A stretch of DNA of 64,000 nt. Source: Microseira sp041929235 (GTDB taxonomy: Bacteria > Cyanobacteriota > Cyanobacteriia > Cyanobacteriales > Aerosakkonemataceae). The notes beneath the pieces were generated by a model, which saw nothing but the letters and a program-made list of their open reading frames with translations, was not told the origin of the DNA and did not search any database. The stretch lies in contig NZ_JBHFNP010000036.1 of assembly GCF_041929235.1 (NCBI RefSeq), forward strand, positions 52,279 through 116,278, in the 5' to 3' direction. The position numbers and the translations under genes were made by a program. This document shows, one piece after another, positions 37,069 to 46,478 of the stretch. Numbering within the stretch: position 1 is the first letter of the stretch; each line of letters opens with the position of its first letter.

Positions 37069-38028
37069 CTAGGGCAGCAATAATTCTCCAACAACTTCTA
37101 GACGCTTGTACTTGCCTAGATTCACAAAGGTTTCAGCCAAACTGTCTGCCACCGTTGGAGATATCCAGCCCACTTGCCGCAACAGGTGAATTGCCGCAGC
37201 ATACTTGGCTCGCTTAGAACCGTCGATGACTTTAATCGCCAGTCCCATACCTTCGCCCACCTTACCAATGCACTGAACGCCTTCTGCGCCAGCTTTACTG
37301 ACGATTTCGCCAGCAGTCAGTCGCATCAGTTCGGTATCGAATTCTCCATCCCCTGCGACCATTGCTGGATGATTGGTCATGGCGCGGACAATGCGTTCCA
37401 TATCCAAACTTTCCCCCGAAGACAGTCGAGCATACAACGCCGCCATTTGACCCAGTTGCATAAAATAGGTCGGGGCGCCGCAATCATCGTGGGCGCTGAT
37501 AAACTCTTCCCCTGCCCCTGGCATTCGCAGCAATTCAGCTATTTTGCCCAAGATTAGCTGCTGAACTGGGTGATTGCGCTGCAAGTAAGAATTGAGCCCC
37601 CAATTTAACTGCTGGCAGACGGCTAGCATTCCCGCGTGTTTGCCGGAGCAATTATATTCCAGCGGACTCTGTTTCCCTTCTGGGATTGGACACTGGAGTG
37701 CCGATGGATCGATATCGCAGCGCCAAAGGACGTTAAAAACCTGCCGTACTTGGTCGATTTTGCCTTGATGCGAACTACAGATAATCGCTAAGTCTTTGTC
37801 TGTCAAGCCATAGCGTTCTAGCGTGCCCGTGGTGGTGACTGCTAGTGCTTGGAAAGGCTTGAGCGCGGAACGGGCGAAGGTAGCGGTTTCGCCGCTGCCT
37901 GCCACTGATAAAGTACGCCCCCGCTCATCGCATACAACTGCTTGGGCGCGGTGCGTGGATTCAATAATGCCTTCCCGCAGTAAGCTGACTCCCAGTTCTG
38001 CGGTTTGATTTCGTTTTCCCCTTGTCAT
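37069..38028 (-). CDS. L-asparaginase II family protein
   Basis: A 319-residue protein of the thermolabile (Rhizobium etli AnsA-like) asparaginase family, which hydrolyses asparagine to aspartate and ammonia. Seen are RSALKPFQALAVTTTG, AIICSSHQGKIDQVRQV, EYNCSGKHAGMLAVC (SGKH motif), SAHDDCGAPTYFMQL and MTNHPAMVAGDGEFDTELM. Length and motifs are intact. It is a cytoplasmic enzyme with no signal peptide. It lies 41 bp upstream of the tRNA on the same strand. Confidence 0.9.
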   Translation of the reverse strand: MTRGKRNQTAELGVSLLREGIIESTHRAQAVVCDERGRTLSVAGSGETATFARSALKPFQALAVTTTGTLERYGLTDKDLAIICSSHQGKIDQVRQVFNVLWRCDIDPSALQCPIPEGKQSPLEYNCSGKHAGMLAVCQQLNWGLNSYLQRNHPVQQLILGKIAELLRMPGAGEEFISAHDDCGAPTYFMQLGQMAALYARLSSGESLDMERIVRAMTNHPAMVAGDGEFDTELMRLTAGEIVSKAGAEGVQCIGKVGEGMGLAIKVIDGSKRAKYAAAIHLLRQVGWISPTVADSLAETFVNLGKYKRLEVVGELLLP

Positions 38029-38148
38029 GGGTAAGACTTTAACATATTAGTTATTCGTTATTAGTCATAATCATTAGTAATTTAGTCAATAGTTGTTATT
38101 TGACCCATTACCGATGACCCAATCTCAAATCTAAAATTCCCCTGCGGC

Positions 38149-38649
38149 TTACAGGAAAACCCAGACAATGCAGCCGATACTGAAAATGACGGCGAGGATG
38201 CCGAAGGTTCGCACCAGTCGTCCCAGGATGGGTTGCACCTGATAAGTCACCAACAGGCGATCCCGCGTCAGCACTTCTAGTGGTTTCACCCAGGTTTGAC
38301 CGTCGTACCAGCCCGACTCTTCGTAGAATACCGTCGGATTTACCAGCCGCGAGCGCACGTACCACCAGCCCAAGTATAACCGCAGCAGCACCAACGTCAT
38401 CAACAGACCTGCGATCGCCGCCCCAAACAGGAAAAACTTACCAGTTGCCTTCATCGGGGCAAAACTTGCTGCTGCGACTGGTCCTGCCACCAGCCAACTC
38501 CAACCCCAAACCCAAGCTATTTTTGTTACAAAACTACCCACTTCCAGCGTTGCCCAGCTATAAAACCAAGATTCCTTTAACTCCTGGTATTCGTTGATAG
38601 GTTGCTGTTCAAAAGGAACCGGGCAGACCGAAACCGAAGACTCCATCAT
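38149..38649 (-). CDS. CGLD27/DUF1230 family membrane protein
   Basis: A 166-residue protein with PVPFEQQPINEYQELKESWF at the N-terminus (a signature of the family), three or four hydrophobic helices, and RSRLVNPTVFYEESGWYDGQ near residue 100. CGLD27 is conserved in the green lineage and cyanobacteria; mutants in plants and algae suggest roles in iron or photosynthetic acclimation. It starts 21 bp after rsfS ends on the same strand, an arrangement that suggests an operon. Confidence 0.9.
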   Translation of the reverse strand: MMESSVSVCPVPFEQQPINEYQELKESWFYSWATLEVGSFVTKIAWVWGWSWLVAGPVAAASFAPMKATGKFFLFGAAIAGLLMTLVLLRLYLGWWYVRSRLVNPTVFYEESGWYDGQTWVKPLEVLTRDRLLVTYQVQPILGRLVRTFGILAVIFSIGCIVWVFL

Positions 38650-38670
38650 GGTTTGCGCTTCCCAACCCGA

Positions 38671-39135
38671 TTAGATGCTAGATGCGGTCAACTCTATGCG
38701 TTCTGCATGACTCCAGAACGCTTCCAGATTATAAAACTCCCGTTCGCGAGGCATCAAGATGTGGAGCATCACATCGCCGTAGTCCAGCAGCACCCAAGAC
38801 CCTTCTGCTTCTCCCTCGGTTCGCCTGGGACGCCGCTGCAACTCCTTTTCCACCTTCTCTTGTATAGCTTGGGCAATTGCCCTTACCTGCACCCGCGAAA
38901 AGCCGGTAATAAACACGAAATAATCTGCCAAGTACGATACCTCGGATACTCGCAGTACCACGATATCGGCGCCCTTGCGGTCTTCTGCTGCGCTGACGGC
39001 GTCCCTTACCAGGAACCAGATCGAATCGCTACGCGATTGCGTCTCCGCCACAGAATCGCTCTGGGATAAAGCAGCATCCGAATTCTCTACTATTGCACGG
39101 TATGGGGAATTTACAGTTTTTAAATTATCAGACAT
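38671..39135 (-). CDS. rsfS: Ribosome silencing factor RsfS
   Basis: A 154-residue RsfS/Iojap protein that binds uL14 and blocks subunit joining in starvation. Features are AVSAAEDRKGADIVVLRVSE, YLADYFVFITGFSRVQVRAI, GEAEGSWVLLDYGDVMLHI and YNLEAFWSHA. An N-terminal extension of about 40 residues is usual in cyanobacteria. It is followed by CGLD27 and preceded by the decayed yqeK, whose usual place is upstream of rsfS. Confidence 0.95.
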   Translation of the reverse strand: MSDNLKTVNSPYRAIVENSDAALSQSDSVAETQSRSDSIWFLVRDAVSAAEDRKGADIVVLRVSEVSYLADYFVFITGFSRVQVRAIAQAIQEKVEKELQRRPRRTEGEAEGSWVLLDYGDVMLHILMPREREFYNLEAFWSHAERIELTASSI

Positions 39136-39279
39136 TAAATTGATCTATCCTTCTCCAGTTTTCAATGTTAACAAACGTTCTAACTCGAGCCAAATTTCTC
39201 CTTTCTGACGGTTAGTTAATCGGTTTTTCAGGTTTTTCTGCAAACTCACTCAATTTTTTCAGGTTCAAAGGCATCTTTG

Positions 39280-39890
39280 CTATGTAGTTATAAAGTTATT
39301 ATCCTGGGCTGATGGCCTGTTGCGGCTTGCCATTTGCATTGCCCTATTCCGGGTCAATACAGTTCTAGGGTGAATTAAACGATTGATAGTCATCAAATGT
39401 TTCAGCGAATCATCGCCACTTTCCCAAAGAGATTGAGCAATATTTTCCCGACTCACCAGCCGCCCTTGCCTCTAACTCTGAGGTTTGTTCCCGCCGTGGA
39501 TCTATGCTATCAGCTAGAAATACGATACAACTTATCCGGATCATGCCAGGTCTGCCTAAAGTATGATTCTCTATTGCCTGCAATATTTCTTCATCTTGAA
39601 CCCCAAAACGATCTCTAGCTACAATTGCGCTTAGCTGTGGGTGCACTAGGTGCGGATTCGCTTCATCAACCCCATCGAGTTCTAAACCTTCCACTTCTGC
39701 TATTTCCAACAGTTGTTGGGGGGTAAAATTTTTAGCTTGGTCGTGCATTAACCCAGCCGCAGCGGCTTTCTCAACGTCCAGGTGGCGGATCGCCAGCCAA
39801 AAGAGCAGACAGCTGCTCAACTCTGAGAATATGCTGAAGCCGGGAATCGGGCACGTTATCCCCTAACCAAGCTCATACCCGCTCGCCCAT
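39280..39890 (-). pseudogene. yqeK: YqeK-type HD-domain hydrolase, broken in three places
   Basis: The reading starts MGERV, then TGA, then AWLGDNVPDSRLQHILRVEQ. A frameshift follows near 39810, then HLDVEKAAAAGLMHDQAKNF (HD motif) to NHTLGRPGM and FLADSIDP. A second shift near 39455 leads to RLVSRENIAQSLWESGDDSL and INRLIHPRTVLTRN, the normal end. YqeK splits Ap4A-type dinucleotides and sits between nadD and rsfS in many bacteria. The middle segment (39410-39820) is open alone and might make a fragment with the HD motif, but the protein is probably lost. Confidence 0.8.
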
Positions 39891-40027
39891 CAACCTAGTA
39901 ATTTCCACAGGTAACAACATAACGATCGGCAAGCGCAACTGGCTTCTACGAGAAATTACTAGGTTTATTTTATCGTTTTTGACTGGAGCGATGCAGCTGC
40001 ACCGTGGTTTTACGGCTTAAACTTCAC

Positions 40028-41290
40028 TTAGTTTGGTACGGCATTCCGGATGGTAGCTGGAGCGGTAGTGACTTCTGCAAATAGCGCCTCATACCGATCC
40101 AAAGCTTGCTCGAAGGAGTATTGCTCGACTGCATACCGCCTGCCTTGCTGACCGAACTTTTCGGCTTTTTCCCGATCGGCGTACAGATCCTTGACGGCAA
40201 ATGCTAACGCATCGGGGTCTTCTGGGGCAACCACCAGTCCGCCACCGCTTTGCTTAACTGCTCTGGCTGCCGTGCCGCTGGCGGGAACACTGGCGACGAT
40301 CGGGCGTCCCGAAGCCAGCAGCACTTGGGTTTTTGACGGCATGTTGAAGGCGATGACGTTTTTCTTTTGTACGATCAATCCCACATCCGCTGCTGCTAGC
40401 ATTTCCGGCAGTTTTTCGCGAGGAACGAACGGTAGCAACCGCACGTTGTCGGCACCGCGATCTTGACAATACTGCTGCAATTCGTGCAAGGCATTTCCTT
40501 CGCCAACGATCGCAAACACTATATCTGGAATATGTTGCAGGCGAACGGCAGCCTCAATAACCGTATTTAAGCCTTGGGTGCGCGCGATGTTGCCTGAGTA
40601 AAGCACCACGAATTTACCTTCGAGTTGATGCGCGATGCGGAAGGCGTTATTTTCTTTGGGTAAGGGGCGGATAAAATTTACATCCACCCAGTTGGGAATC
40701 AAAGCAATTTTGTCTTCCCTTACACCCTTTTTGACCAAGTTTTCCACAAATACATCACTGATGGCGCTAATCTTGTGCGCTGTTTGGTAGGCGAATTTTT
40801 CCAAAGCTTCAAAGACTCGAATCATCGTTTTGCTTTTCAGTAGCCCCGTGTGAACTGCTGCTTCTGGCAAAATATCTTGGAGGTTGAGAACAACCGGACA
40901 GCGGTGCAACCATCCCAGGAACGCCGCCGGGACGGAAACGGGCAGAGGGGGTGAGGTAAGCAGAATCACATCCGGGCGCTTACCCTTAATCGCATGAACC
41001 AAACTCAGCAGCACAAAGCTGCCATCTAACAGAATACGATCCAACAAATTTGGTTTGGGGCGCACCCACAGCCAATTGCGCTGAACCACGACGCCGTTTC
41101 CGCTTCTTTCGGTAATCCACAACTTGCCGCGATATCCCGCATAAATGCGGCGTTCTGGATAGTTGGGCATCCCCGTGACAACGCGTACTTTGTGACCGCG
41201 CTTGGCTAGACCTTCTGCCAGTTCAGTCATTAAAGGAGCGATGCCAATCGGCTCTGGAGCGTAATTGTAAGAATAGATTAGGATACGCAT
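40028..41290 (-). CDS. Glycosyltransferase family 4 (WcaI-like)
   Basis: A 420-residue GT-B enzyme with the N-terminal motif MRILIYSYNYAPEPIGIAPL and GHKVRVVTGMPNYPE, typical of WcaI-type transferases in polysaccharide synthesis. The C-terminal nucleotide-sugar domain shows VVLYSGNIARTQGLNTVIEA, VFAIVGEGNA, LPFVPREKLPEMLAAADVGL and SGGGLVVAPEDPDAL. It probably adds a sugar to a lipid-linked exopolysaccharide unit at the inner membrane; donor and acceptor are unknown. It is monocistronic here, without other polysaccharide genes close by. Confidence 0.9.
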   Translation of the reverse strand: MRILIYSYNYAPEPIGIAPLMTELAEGLAKRGHKVRVVTGMPNYPERRIYAGYRGKLWITERSGNGVVVQRNWLWVRPKPNLLDRILLDGSFVLLSLVHAIKGKRPDVILLTSPPLPVSVPAAFLGWLHRCPVVLNLQDILPEAAVHTGLLKSKTMIRVFEALEKFAYQTAHKISAISDVFVENLVKKGVREDKIALIPNWVDVNFIRPLPKENNAFRIAHQLEGKFVVLYSGNIARTQGLNTVIEAAVRLQHIPDIVFAIVGEGNALHELQQYCQDRGADNVRLLPFVPREKLPEMLAAADVGLIVQKKNVIAFNMPSKTQVLLASGRPIVASVPASGTAARAVKQSGGGLVVAPEDPDALAFAVKDLYADREKAEKFGQQGRRYAVEQYSFEQALDRYEALFAEVTTAPATIRNAVPN

Positions 41291-41559
41291 ATCACACCAA
41301 GTCCATGAAATTCGACGGTTAACTGGGAAATCAAGTTGGGTTTTTCAGGTAGGGTCAGCAGTCAGGCGGTCTTGTCTGAGTAGATTCATCTTGTTTGCTC
41401 CATCTTTCGGGTCCCACCCCCTAGCTGATCGGCAGGCGTAGCCTACCCCTACCGGCATAGCACACCTAATGCTAATTTTTAAGGTAAATTGGCTAGGTTG
41501 CTCCTAGCATCCCCCAGCTTAGGCCGCGAGGATTGATAAAATTATTACCAATTTCACTC

Positions 41560-42339
41560 ATGTCGATCCGAGAAAAGATTTCCTTTTACTTTGAAGACAT
41601 TGAAACGCCTACCGGCAGAATCATCAATCTAATTATTACAGCTCTAGTTTTATTATCGTCCGCGATCTTTATTATTGAAACCTATGAAATCCCTCAAAGT
41701 CTACGGCTTCATCTAAACTTTACAAACTCCGTAATTCTACTGATATTCGCCCTGGAGTATTTGTTACGTTTTTGGTGTGCTGAAGAAAAGATTAAGTTTT
41801 TATTGAGTCTTTTCTCTCTAATTGACTTGCTCGCTATTATACCATTCTTGATCGGAGTAATAGATATAAGTTACATCCGCATTTTTCGATGGTTTAGAAT
41901 TTTGCGGTTAGTTCGCTTTTTAGAAGGAAAGACGGTTAAAACCCGTTTTAGCAAGGGAGATAGCGTCATTTATGCCAGGATATTATTTACTTTGTTTGCA
42001 ATTATTTTTGTTTATTCAGGATTAATTTATCAAGTCGAGCATCCAGTTAATAGGGCGGAGTTCAGTACATTTTTGGATGCGGTTTATTTTGCTGTAGTAA
42101 CGATGACAACGGTTGGGTTCGGCGATGTGACGCCGATTTCAGCAGCGGGTCGCCTCCTGACGGTGCTGATGATTTTTACCGGAATTGGACTGATCCCCTG
42201 GCAAGTGGGAGATTTGATTAAGCGCTTGGTGAGAACGGTCAACAAGGTAGAGACGCTTTGTCCGAATTGCGCGTTATCTTTTCACGATGCTGATGCAAGG
42301 TTCTGCAAAAATTGCGGGACTAAGTTGGAGGACAATTGA
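41560..42339 (+). CDS. Voltage-gated K+ channel-like ion transporter with zinc ribbon tail
   Basis: A 259-residue protein with six membrane segments, an arginine-bearing S4 (YIRIFRWFRILRLVRFLEG), a pore helix and the selectivity filter TTVGFGD followed by VTPISAAGR. This is the Kv-type ion-channel family, forming tetramers in the plasma membrane. The C-terminus is a small zinc ribbon (CPNCALSFHDADARFCKNCG). The ATG at 41560 (MSIREKI) gives the normal cytosolic N-terminus; an upstream start at 41533 is possible. Confidence 0.9.
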   Translation: MSIREKISFYFEDIETPTGRIINLIITALVLLSSAIFIIETYEIPQSLRLHLNFTNSVILLIFALEYLLRFWCAEEKIKFLLSLFSLIDLLAIIPFLIGVIDISYIRIFRWFRILRLVRFLEGKTVKTRFSKGDSVIYARILFTLFAIIFVYSGLIYQVEHPVNRAEFSTFLDAVYFAVVTMTTVGFGDVTPISAAGRLLTVLMIFTGIGLIPWQVGDLIKRLVRTVNKVETLCPNCALSFHDADARFCKNCGTKLEDN

Positions 42340-42439
42340 ACCCCTGGTACGATCAAAGCGCAATACGTGCTAGGCACATGCTGCGCGAACGCAGGGATCG
42401 GCAATTCTGTATTGGTCACCAGTCTGTTACAGGAACATG

Positions 42440-43835
42440 CTCTTGACACTCCCCCGTCTAAAGAGCGGGGGATTCTTCGTTCAGCGAGCGATCTTACTCA
42501 CACTTGTTGCCAAGTCCGAACAGAGGATCTTCTCTCCGGAAGCGTTGAAAGTTGACCTGTGTCCCACGGTACTTGCTAATTGATAGCCAGTCTGTTTCAG
42601 CGCTTTATCTAAAATATTAATTGCTGCATTATAGTCGCGGTCTAAGAAGCACCCACATTGACAAACGTGAGTGCGAACAGACAGCGACTTTTTCACAAAT
42701 GCACCACAATTGGAGCAATTTTGAGAGGTATATTGCGGTGGTACTCCCACCACAATTCGACCGTAAACCTTACCCAAATACTCCAACCACTCGGTGAACT
42801 GCGACCAAGCAGCATCACTGATAGACTTAGCTAGATGGTGATTCTTCACCATATTCCGGACTTGTAGTTTCTCAAACGCCACAAAATCATTATATTTCAC
42901 CACGCACAATGCCATTTTAATAGCAAAGTCTTTACGCTGGCGGGAAACTTTTAAATGCTTGCGTCCTAACCGATTAATCGCGCGCTTTCGATTGCGAGAA
43001 CCTTTCTTCTTTTTAGAAACGCGCCGCTGTAATCGCTTTAAAGCCTTTTCTGATTTACGCAAGTAGCAGGGGTTTTCTACCTTATTCCCTTGTGAATCAG
43101 TGTAAAAGGCTGACAAACCAACGTCCAATCCAATGGTTTTACCAGTTGGTCGAATGTCGATATTGCGTTCGGCAACGATTGCAAACTGAACGTAGTATCC
43201 ATCGCTGCGTCGAATGATTCTGACGCGCTTAATTTGGTTGGTTTGATAGTAGTGCAGGTCGTAAGTACCAATCAGCTTAAGAGAACCGATATCGTTTTTA
43301 TCGGTGAAGTTGATTGACTTACGATCCTTTGATAGCTTCCATCCCGTCTGCTTGTATTCTACGGAACGATTTCTTTTCTGGAATCTTGGGTAACCCTTTT
43401 TCCCTGGCTTTCCAGATTTGCAGTTCTCGTAAAACCTAGAAATTGAAAAGGATGCTCTCTCGGTAGCCGCTTGTCTGGCTTGAGAGTTTAGCTTACTCGC
43501 CAACTCAAACTCTTTAGCTAATGTTGCACTTGATCTGCTAATTTCAAACAATTTAACGCCAGGATTATCCATCCAAAATATGATTGCTTTATTGCGGATA
43601 AATTGGCATATTCTGATAGCTTCATCTATCTTCAGATACTGCTCAAGTTTTCCTTTTGCTTTGAATTCGTATGTAATCATGGCGCTTTCTTTATCGACCT
43701 GGTTAAATTTTATAATTATTTATTGCTGACTCAACCTCGTAAATACAAAAGTTAATGTGCCAGAAAATCTTGACTGCGAATAAATAAGCCCTTGTCGCAT
43801 TTCATCCACCGGATAAATCACGGTGGCTTTCATGC
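42440..43835. mobile_element. IS1341/IS605-type element with tnpB only
   Basis: One end has the hairpin CCCCCG...CGGGGG (about 42450-42472). The other end has CCACCG...CGGTGG (43806-43811 and 43821-43826). Only tnpB lies between. Exact ends are estimated; no tnpA is present, so it would need help in trans to move. Confidence 0.65.
42481..43680 (-). CDS. tnpB: TnpB, RNA-guided RuvC-type nuclease
   Basis: A 399-residue TnpB. The RuvC-like parts are TIGLDVGLSAFYTDSQG (first Asp), VAFEKLQVRNMVKNHHLAKS (Glu) and CFLDRDYNAAINIL (last Asp). The zinc ribbon is CSNCGAFVKKSLSVRTHVCQ. The family cuts DNA next to a short motif, guided by RNA from the element's right end, and thereby favours retention of the transposon. 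The catalytic set looks complete and there are no stops, so it may be active. Its right end lies just past the stop codon. Confidence 0.9.
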   Translation of the reverse strand: MITYEFKAKGKLEQYLKIDEAIRICQFIRNKAIIFWMDNPGVKLFEISRSSATLAKEFELASKLNSQARQAATERASFSISRFYENCKSGKPGKKGYPRFQKRNRSVEYKQTGWKLSKDRKSINFTDKNDIGSLKLIGTYDLHYYQTNQIKRVRIIRRSDGYYVQFAIVAERNIDIRPTGKTIGLDVGLSAFYTDSQGNKVENPCYLRKSEKALKRLQRRVSKKKKGSRNRKRAINRLGRKHLKVSRQRKDFAIKMALCVVKYNDFVAFEKLQVRNMVKNHHLAKSISDAAWSQFTEWLEYLGKVYGRIVVGVPPQYTSQNCSNCGAFVKKSLSVRTHVCQCGCFLDRDYNAAINILDKALKQTGYQLASTVGHRSTFNASGEKILCSDLATSVSKIAR

Positions 43836-43920
43836 TCCCGTTTTTCTTTAGGTAAGTTTGTATATTAAAGTCATCCTTAAGATTCAGGCTGCTAGATAGT
43901 CGAGTGGAGACTTCGCGCCC

Positions 43921-46383
43921 ATGTCGTGGACACCCCTAAGCCACCGCCTTGCCTGCCTGCCTTTAATTTTGGCTGGCCCCATCCTGCGGCGCACCGAACC
44001 GGATGCGGTTACGGTTTGGGTCGCGTTAAAAAAACCTTGCCAAGTCGGACTGGGCGTATATGCCACCCACGCCGGGAACAAGGTAATAGCAAACCCCATC
44101 CTCGAAGGTTCGCGCCAGACAGTCCCCTTGGGTAAATACCTGCACGTAGTAGCCGTGACGGCAAAGCCAGTCACTCGCCATCAACTCGAAGCCGGACAAA
44201 TCTACGCCTACAGCCTCACTTTTTCCCACTACGATGGCGGATGGCTCAAAGCTTTAAACTCAGAAAGCTTGCCCTCCAACGTCACGGTTAGCTATTTCGA
44301 GCATGGTCTGCCCACCTTTGCCCTACCGCCGGAGGATTTAAACCACCTGCGAATCGTACACGGTTCTTGCCGCAAACCCCACGGAGGCGGACAGGATGCC
44401 TTACCCATACTCGACGATCTGATCGCCTTGGAGGCTGGGTTGCCAAATTCCAGACCCCACCAGCTATTTTTTACCGGCGACCAAATCTACGGAGACGATG
44501 TCGCCGACCCCCTGCTGTGGGCGGTGACTGACGCCGGGGATACCCTGCTGGGGTGGGAAGAAAATCTCCTCACCAGCGATGGAGACAAAAAACCCAGCGA
44601 TCTAAAACCGGGTACGCGCAGCGATATCGCCAGAGATGACGGCGGCTTTACCGCCATGCTGATCAATCACCCCGAAAAAGCTAAAAGTCACCTGTTTAGC
44701 TTGGGCGAATACTACGCCATGTATTTGTTCGCTTGGTCGCAAGTTCTTTGGCCCGATCGTTTCCCTCCTGGCAAGAAAATTCGCCAACACTCCAAGGACG
44801 CAAAACTGTGGGATCGGGAAGTCGATGCTTTACAAAACTTTGCTAGCGATTTGTGGAAAGTCCGGCGACTGCTGGCGAATGTGTCAACTTATACCGTATT
44901 CGACGACCACGATATCACCGATGATTGGTGTCTCAATCGCGAGTGGTGTAACCGCGTGTTAAGCAAGCCGCTTGGCAGGCGTGTGGTGCAAAATGGAATG
45001 CTGGCGTATGCCGTGTTTCAGGGATGGGGAAATACCCCCGACCAGTTTGAGTCGGGGCAACCCGGTGAGAAACTATTACAAGCGGCGGTTGATTGGTCTA
45101 ATTCGGCGGGGACGGATAAATCTGCTTTTGAAGCAATTTCTAAGTACGTGGGAATTCCCCCCCTCGATCCGGAAACGGGTTTGCCGAAGTTCAAACTTGA
45201 CGGCGATGTTCTGATTTTGGATCGAGATTATCCGGATGTCCCGACAGCACTACGCTGGCACTATACGGTGAGAAGCTTTAACCATGAAGTGCTGGTGATG
45301 GATACGCGCACTTGGCGAGGTTATCCCTTGGGCGAAGATGCCTTGATGCATCCACCCATGCTTTTATGTCCGACAGGATTTGACCAACAGATTTGCCAAG
45401 CGCTAACTGCTTCACCCCCCTCATTCCCTCCTAAAACAGGGGGGAGGACAATCGAAGTAACCCTGGTGGTTTTACCGACAAATTTGGTGAGTTTGTCGAT
45501 TATTGATTTGGTGCAACGGTTGCATTTGAGTCAAGGTAAAGTTTTTGGATCGGATGTGGGGGACTCGTGGAATTTTCACGAGGAAGCTTTTACCCAGTTG
45601 CTGGCGGAACTGTTTAAGCAACGCGATCGGATTACCATCCTCTCTGGCGATATTCACTATTCCTGTGCAGTTCGACTCAACTACTGGTTCCGTCGCCATT
45701 TTGGCGATGCACCCGTCAATCCCGATACACAGGAATTACCACGGGTATTGGCACAATTAACTGCCAGCGCGTTTAAAAATGCCGAGTGGAAAACATATGT
45801 TGCTCACACAAAATTAAAATCTATTTTTCCAGAACCCGTACAAGAATGGGCGGGATGGAACGAACCACCGCAATTGATTGAAATCCAAGTCACGCCGCAA
45901 ATGGTGCGGATGATCGATGTAGAACTTCCCGAGCAAAAACCAACTATACGGTCATTTAAAAGAATGAGCGGCACTGAGGAAATAGCTTGGGAAATTGTTA
46001 TCAAAGATCGGAATTCTTTTCCTGATTGGCGCTATCGGATTGATTGGATTAAACGCGAGCCAGCGCAGGAATTGCTCGGAGATTTGAAATCAATTGCTAC
46101 GAGTACGCAGAGTTTATTAGGTTCTTCCGAACGCAAAAGTTGGCAAAATAGCGTATCTTTGATTTGGCGAAATCAGTGGTTGCAAGAAGGTGAGGAGATT
46201 GTCGGACGAAACAACTTTGGGTTAATTACTTTTCAATGGTCGCCCAATCAGGATAATAAAGCGGTGATTCAAGAGGTTTATTGGCGATCGCCTTGGGAAC
46301 CCACCCGGATCGTTTTTAGCCGGTATGTAGTCCCTCTGGGGTTTGTGGCGCCGCCACCTCCACCCAAAACCTTCGCACCCTAG
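43921..46383 (+). CDS. PhoD-like alkaline phosphatase/metallophosphatase
   Basis: An 820-residue protein starting MSWTPLSHRLACLPLILAGP, with an N-terminal Ig-like part (GPILRRTEPDAVTVWVALKK) and the PhoD metallophosphatase core. That core shows VHGSCRKPHGGGQDA, LFFTGDQIYGDDVADPL (metal-binding Asp/Gln), YTVFDDHDITDDW (Asp-Asp-His), and ITILSGDIHYSCAVRL (catalytic His). It probably cleaves phosphate monoesters or diesters. No classical Tat signal is obvious, so its location is uncertain. The long C-terminal extension (after about residue 640) is not assigned. Confidence 0.88.
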   Translation: MSWTPLSHRLACLPLILAGPILRRTEPDAVTVWVALKKPCQVGLGVYATHAGNKVIANPILEGSRQTVPLGKYLHVVAVTAKPVTRHQLEAGQIYAYSLTFSHYDGGWLKALNSESLPSNVTVSYFEHGLPTFALPPEDLNHLRIVHGSCRKPHGGGQDALPILDDLIALEAGLPNSRPHQLFFTGDQIYGDDVADPLLWAVTDAGDTLLGWEENLLTSDGDKKPSDLKPGTRSDIARDDGGFTAMLINHPEKAKSHLFSLGEYYAMYLFAWSQVLWPDRFPPGKKIRQHSKDAKLWDREVDALQNFASDLWKVRRLLANVSTYTVFDDHDITDDWCLNREWCNRVLSKPLGRRVVQNGMLAYAVFQGWGNTPDQFESGQPGEKLLQAAVDWSNSAGTDKSAFEAISKYVGIPPLDPETGLPKFKLDGDVLILDRDYPDVPTALRWHYTVRSFNHEVLVMDTRTWRGYPLGEDALMHPPMLLCPTGFDQQICQALTASPPSFPPKTGGRTIEVTLVVLPTNLVSLSIIDLVQRLHLSQGKVFGSDVGDSWNFHEEAFTQLLAELFKQRDRITILSGDIHYSCAVRLNYWFRRHFGDAPVNPDTQELPRVLAQLTASAFKNAEWKTYVAHTKLKSIFPEPVQEWAGWNEPPQLIEIQVTPQMVRMIDVELPEQKPTIRSFKRMSGTEEIAWEIVIKDRNSFPDWRYRIDWIKREPAQELLGDLKSIATSTQSLLGSSERKSWQNSVSLIWRNQWLQEGEEIVGRNNFGLITFQWSPNQDNKAVIQEVYWRSPWEPTRIVFSRYVVPLGFVAPPPPPKTFAP

Positions 46384-46427
46384 CGCTTGCTACTTTTTTT
46401 AATTTCTTCCCCATTACCCATTACCCT

Positions 46428-46453
46428 CGTTCCCACGGCTCTGCCTGGGAACG
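46428..46453. repeat. Short palindromic repeat
   Basis: CGTTCCCA (46428-46435) and TGGGAACG (46446-46453) flank CGGCTCTGCC. It lies between the phosphatase and AAA-like genes and may end the former's transcript. Confidence 0.5.
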
Positions 46454-46478
46454 CCATTACCTAAAATCTAATTCATCA

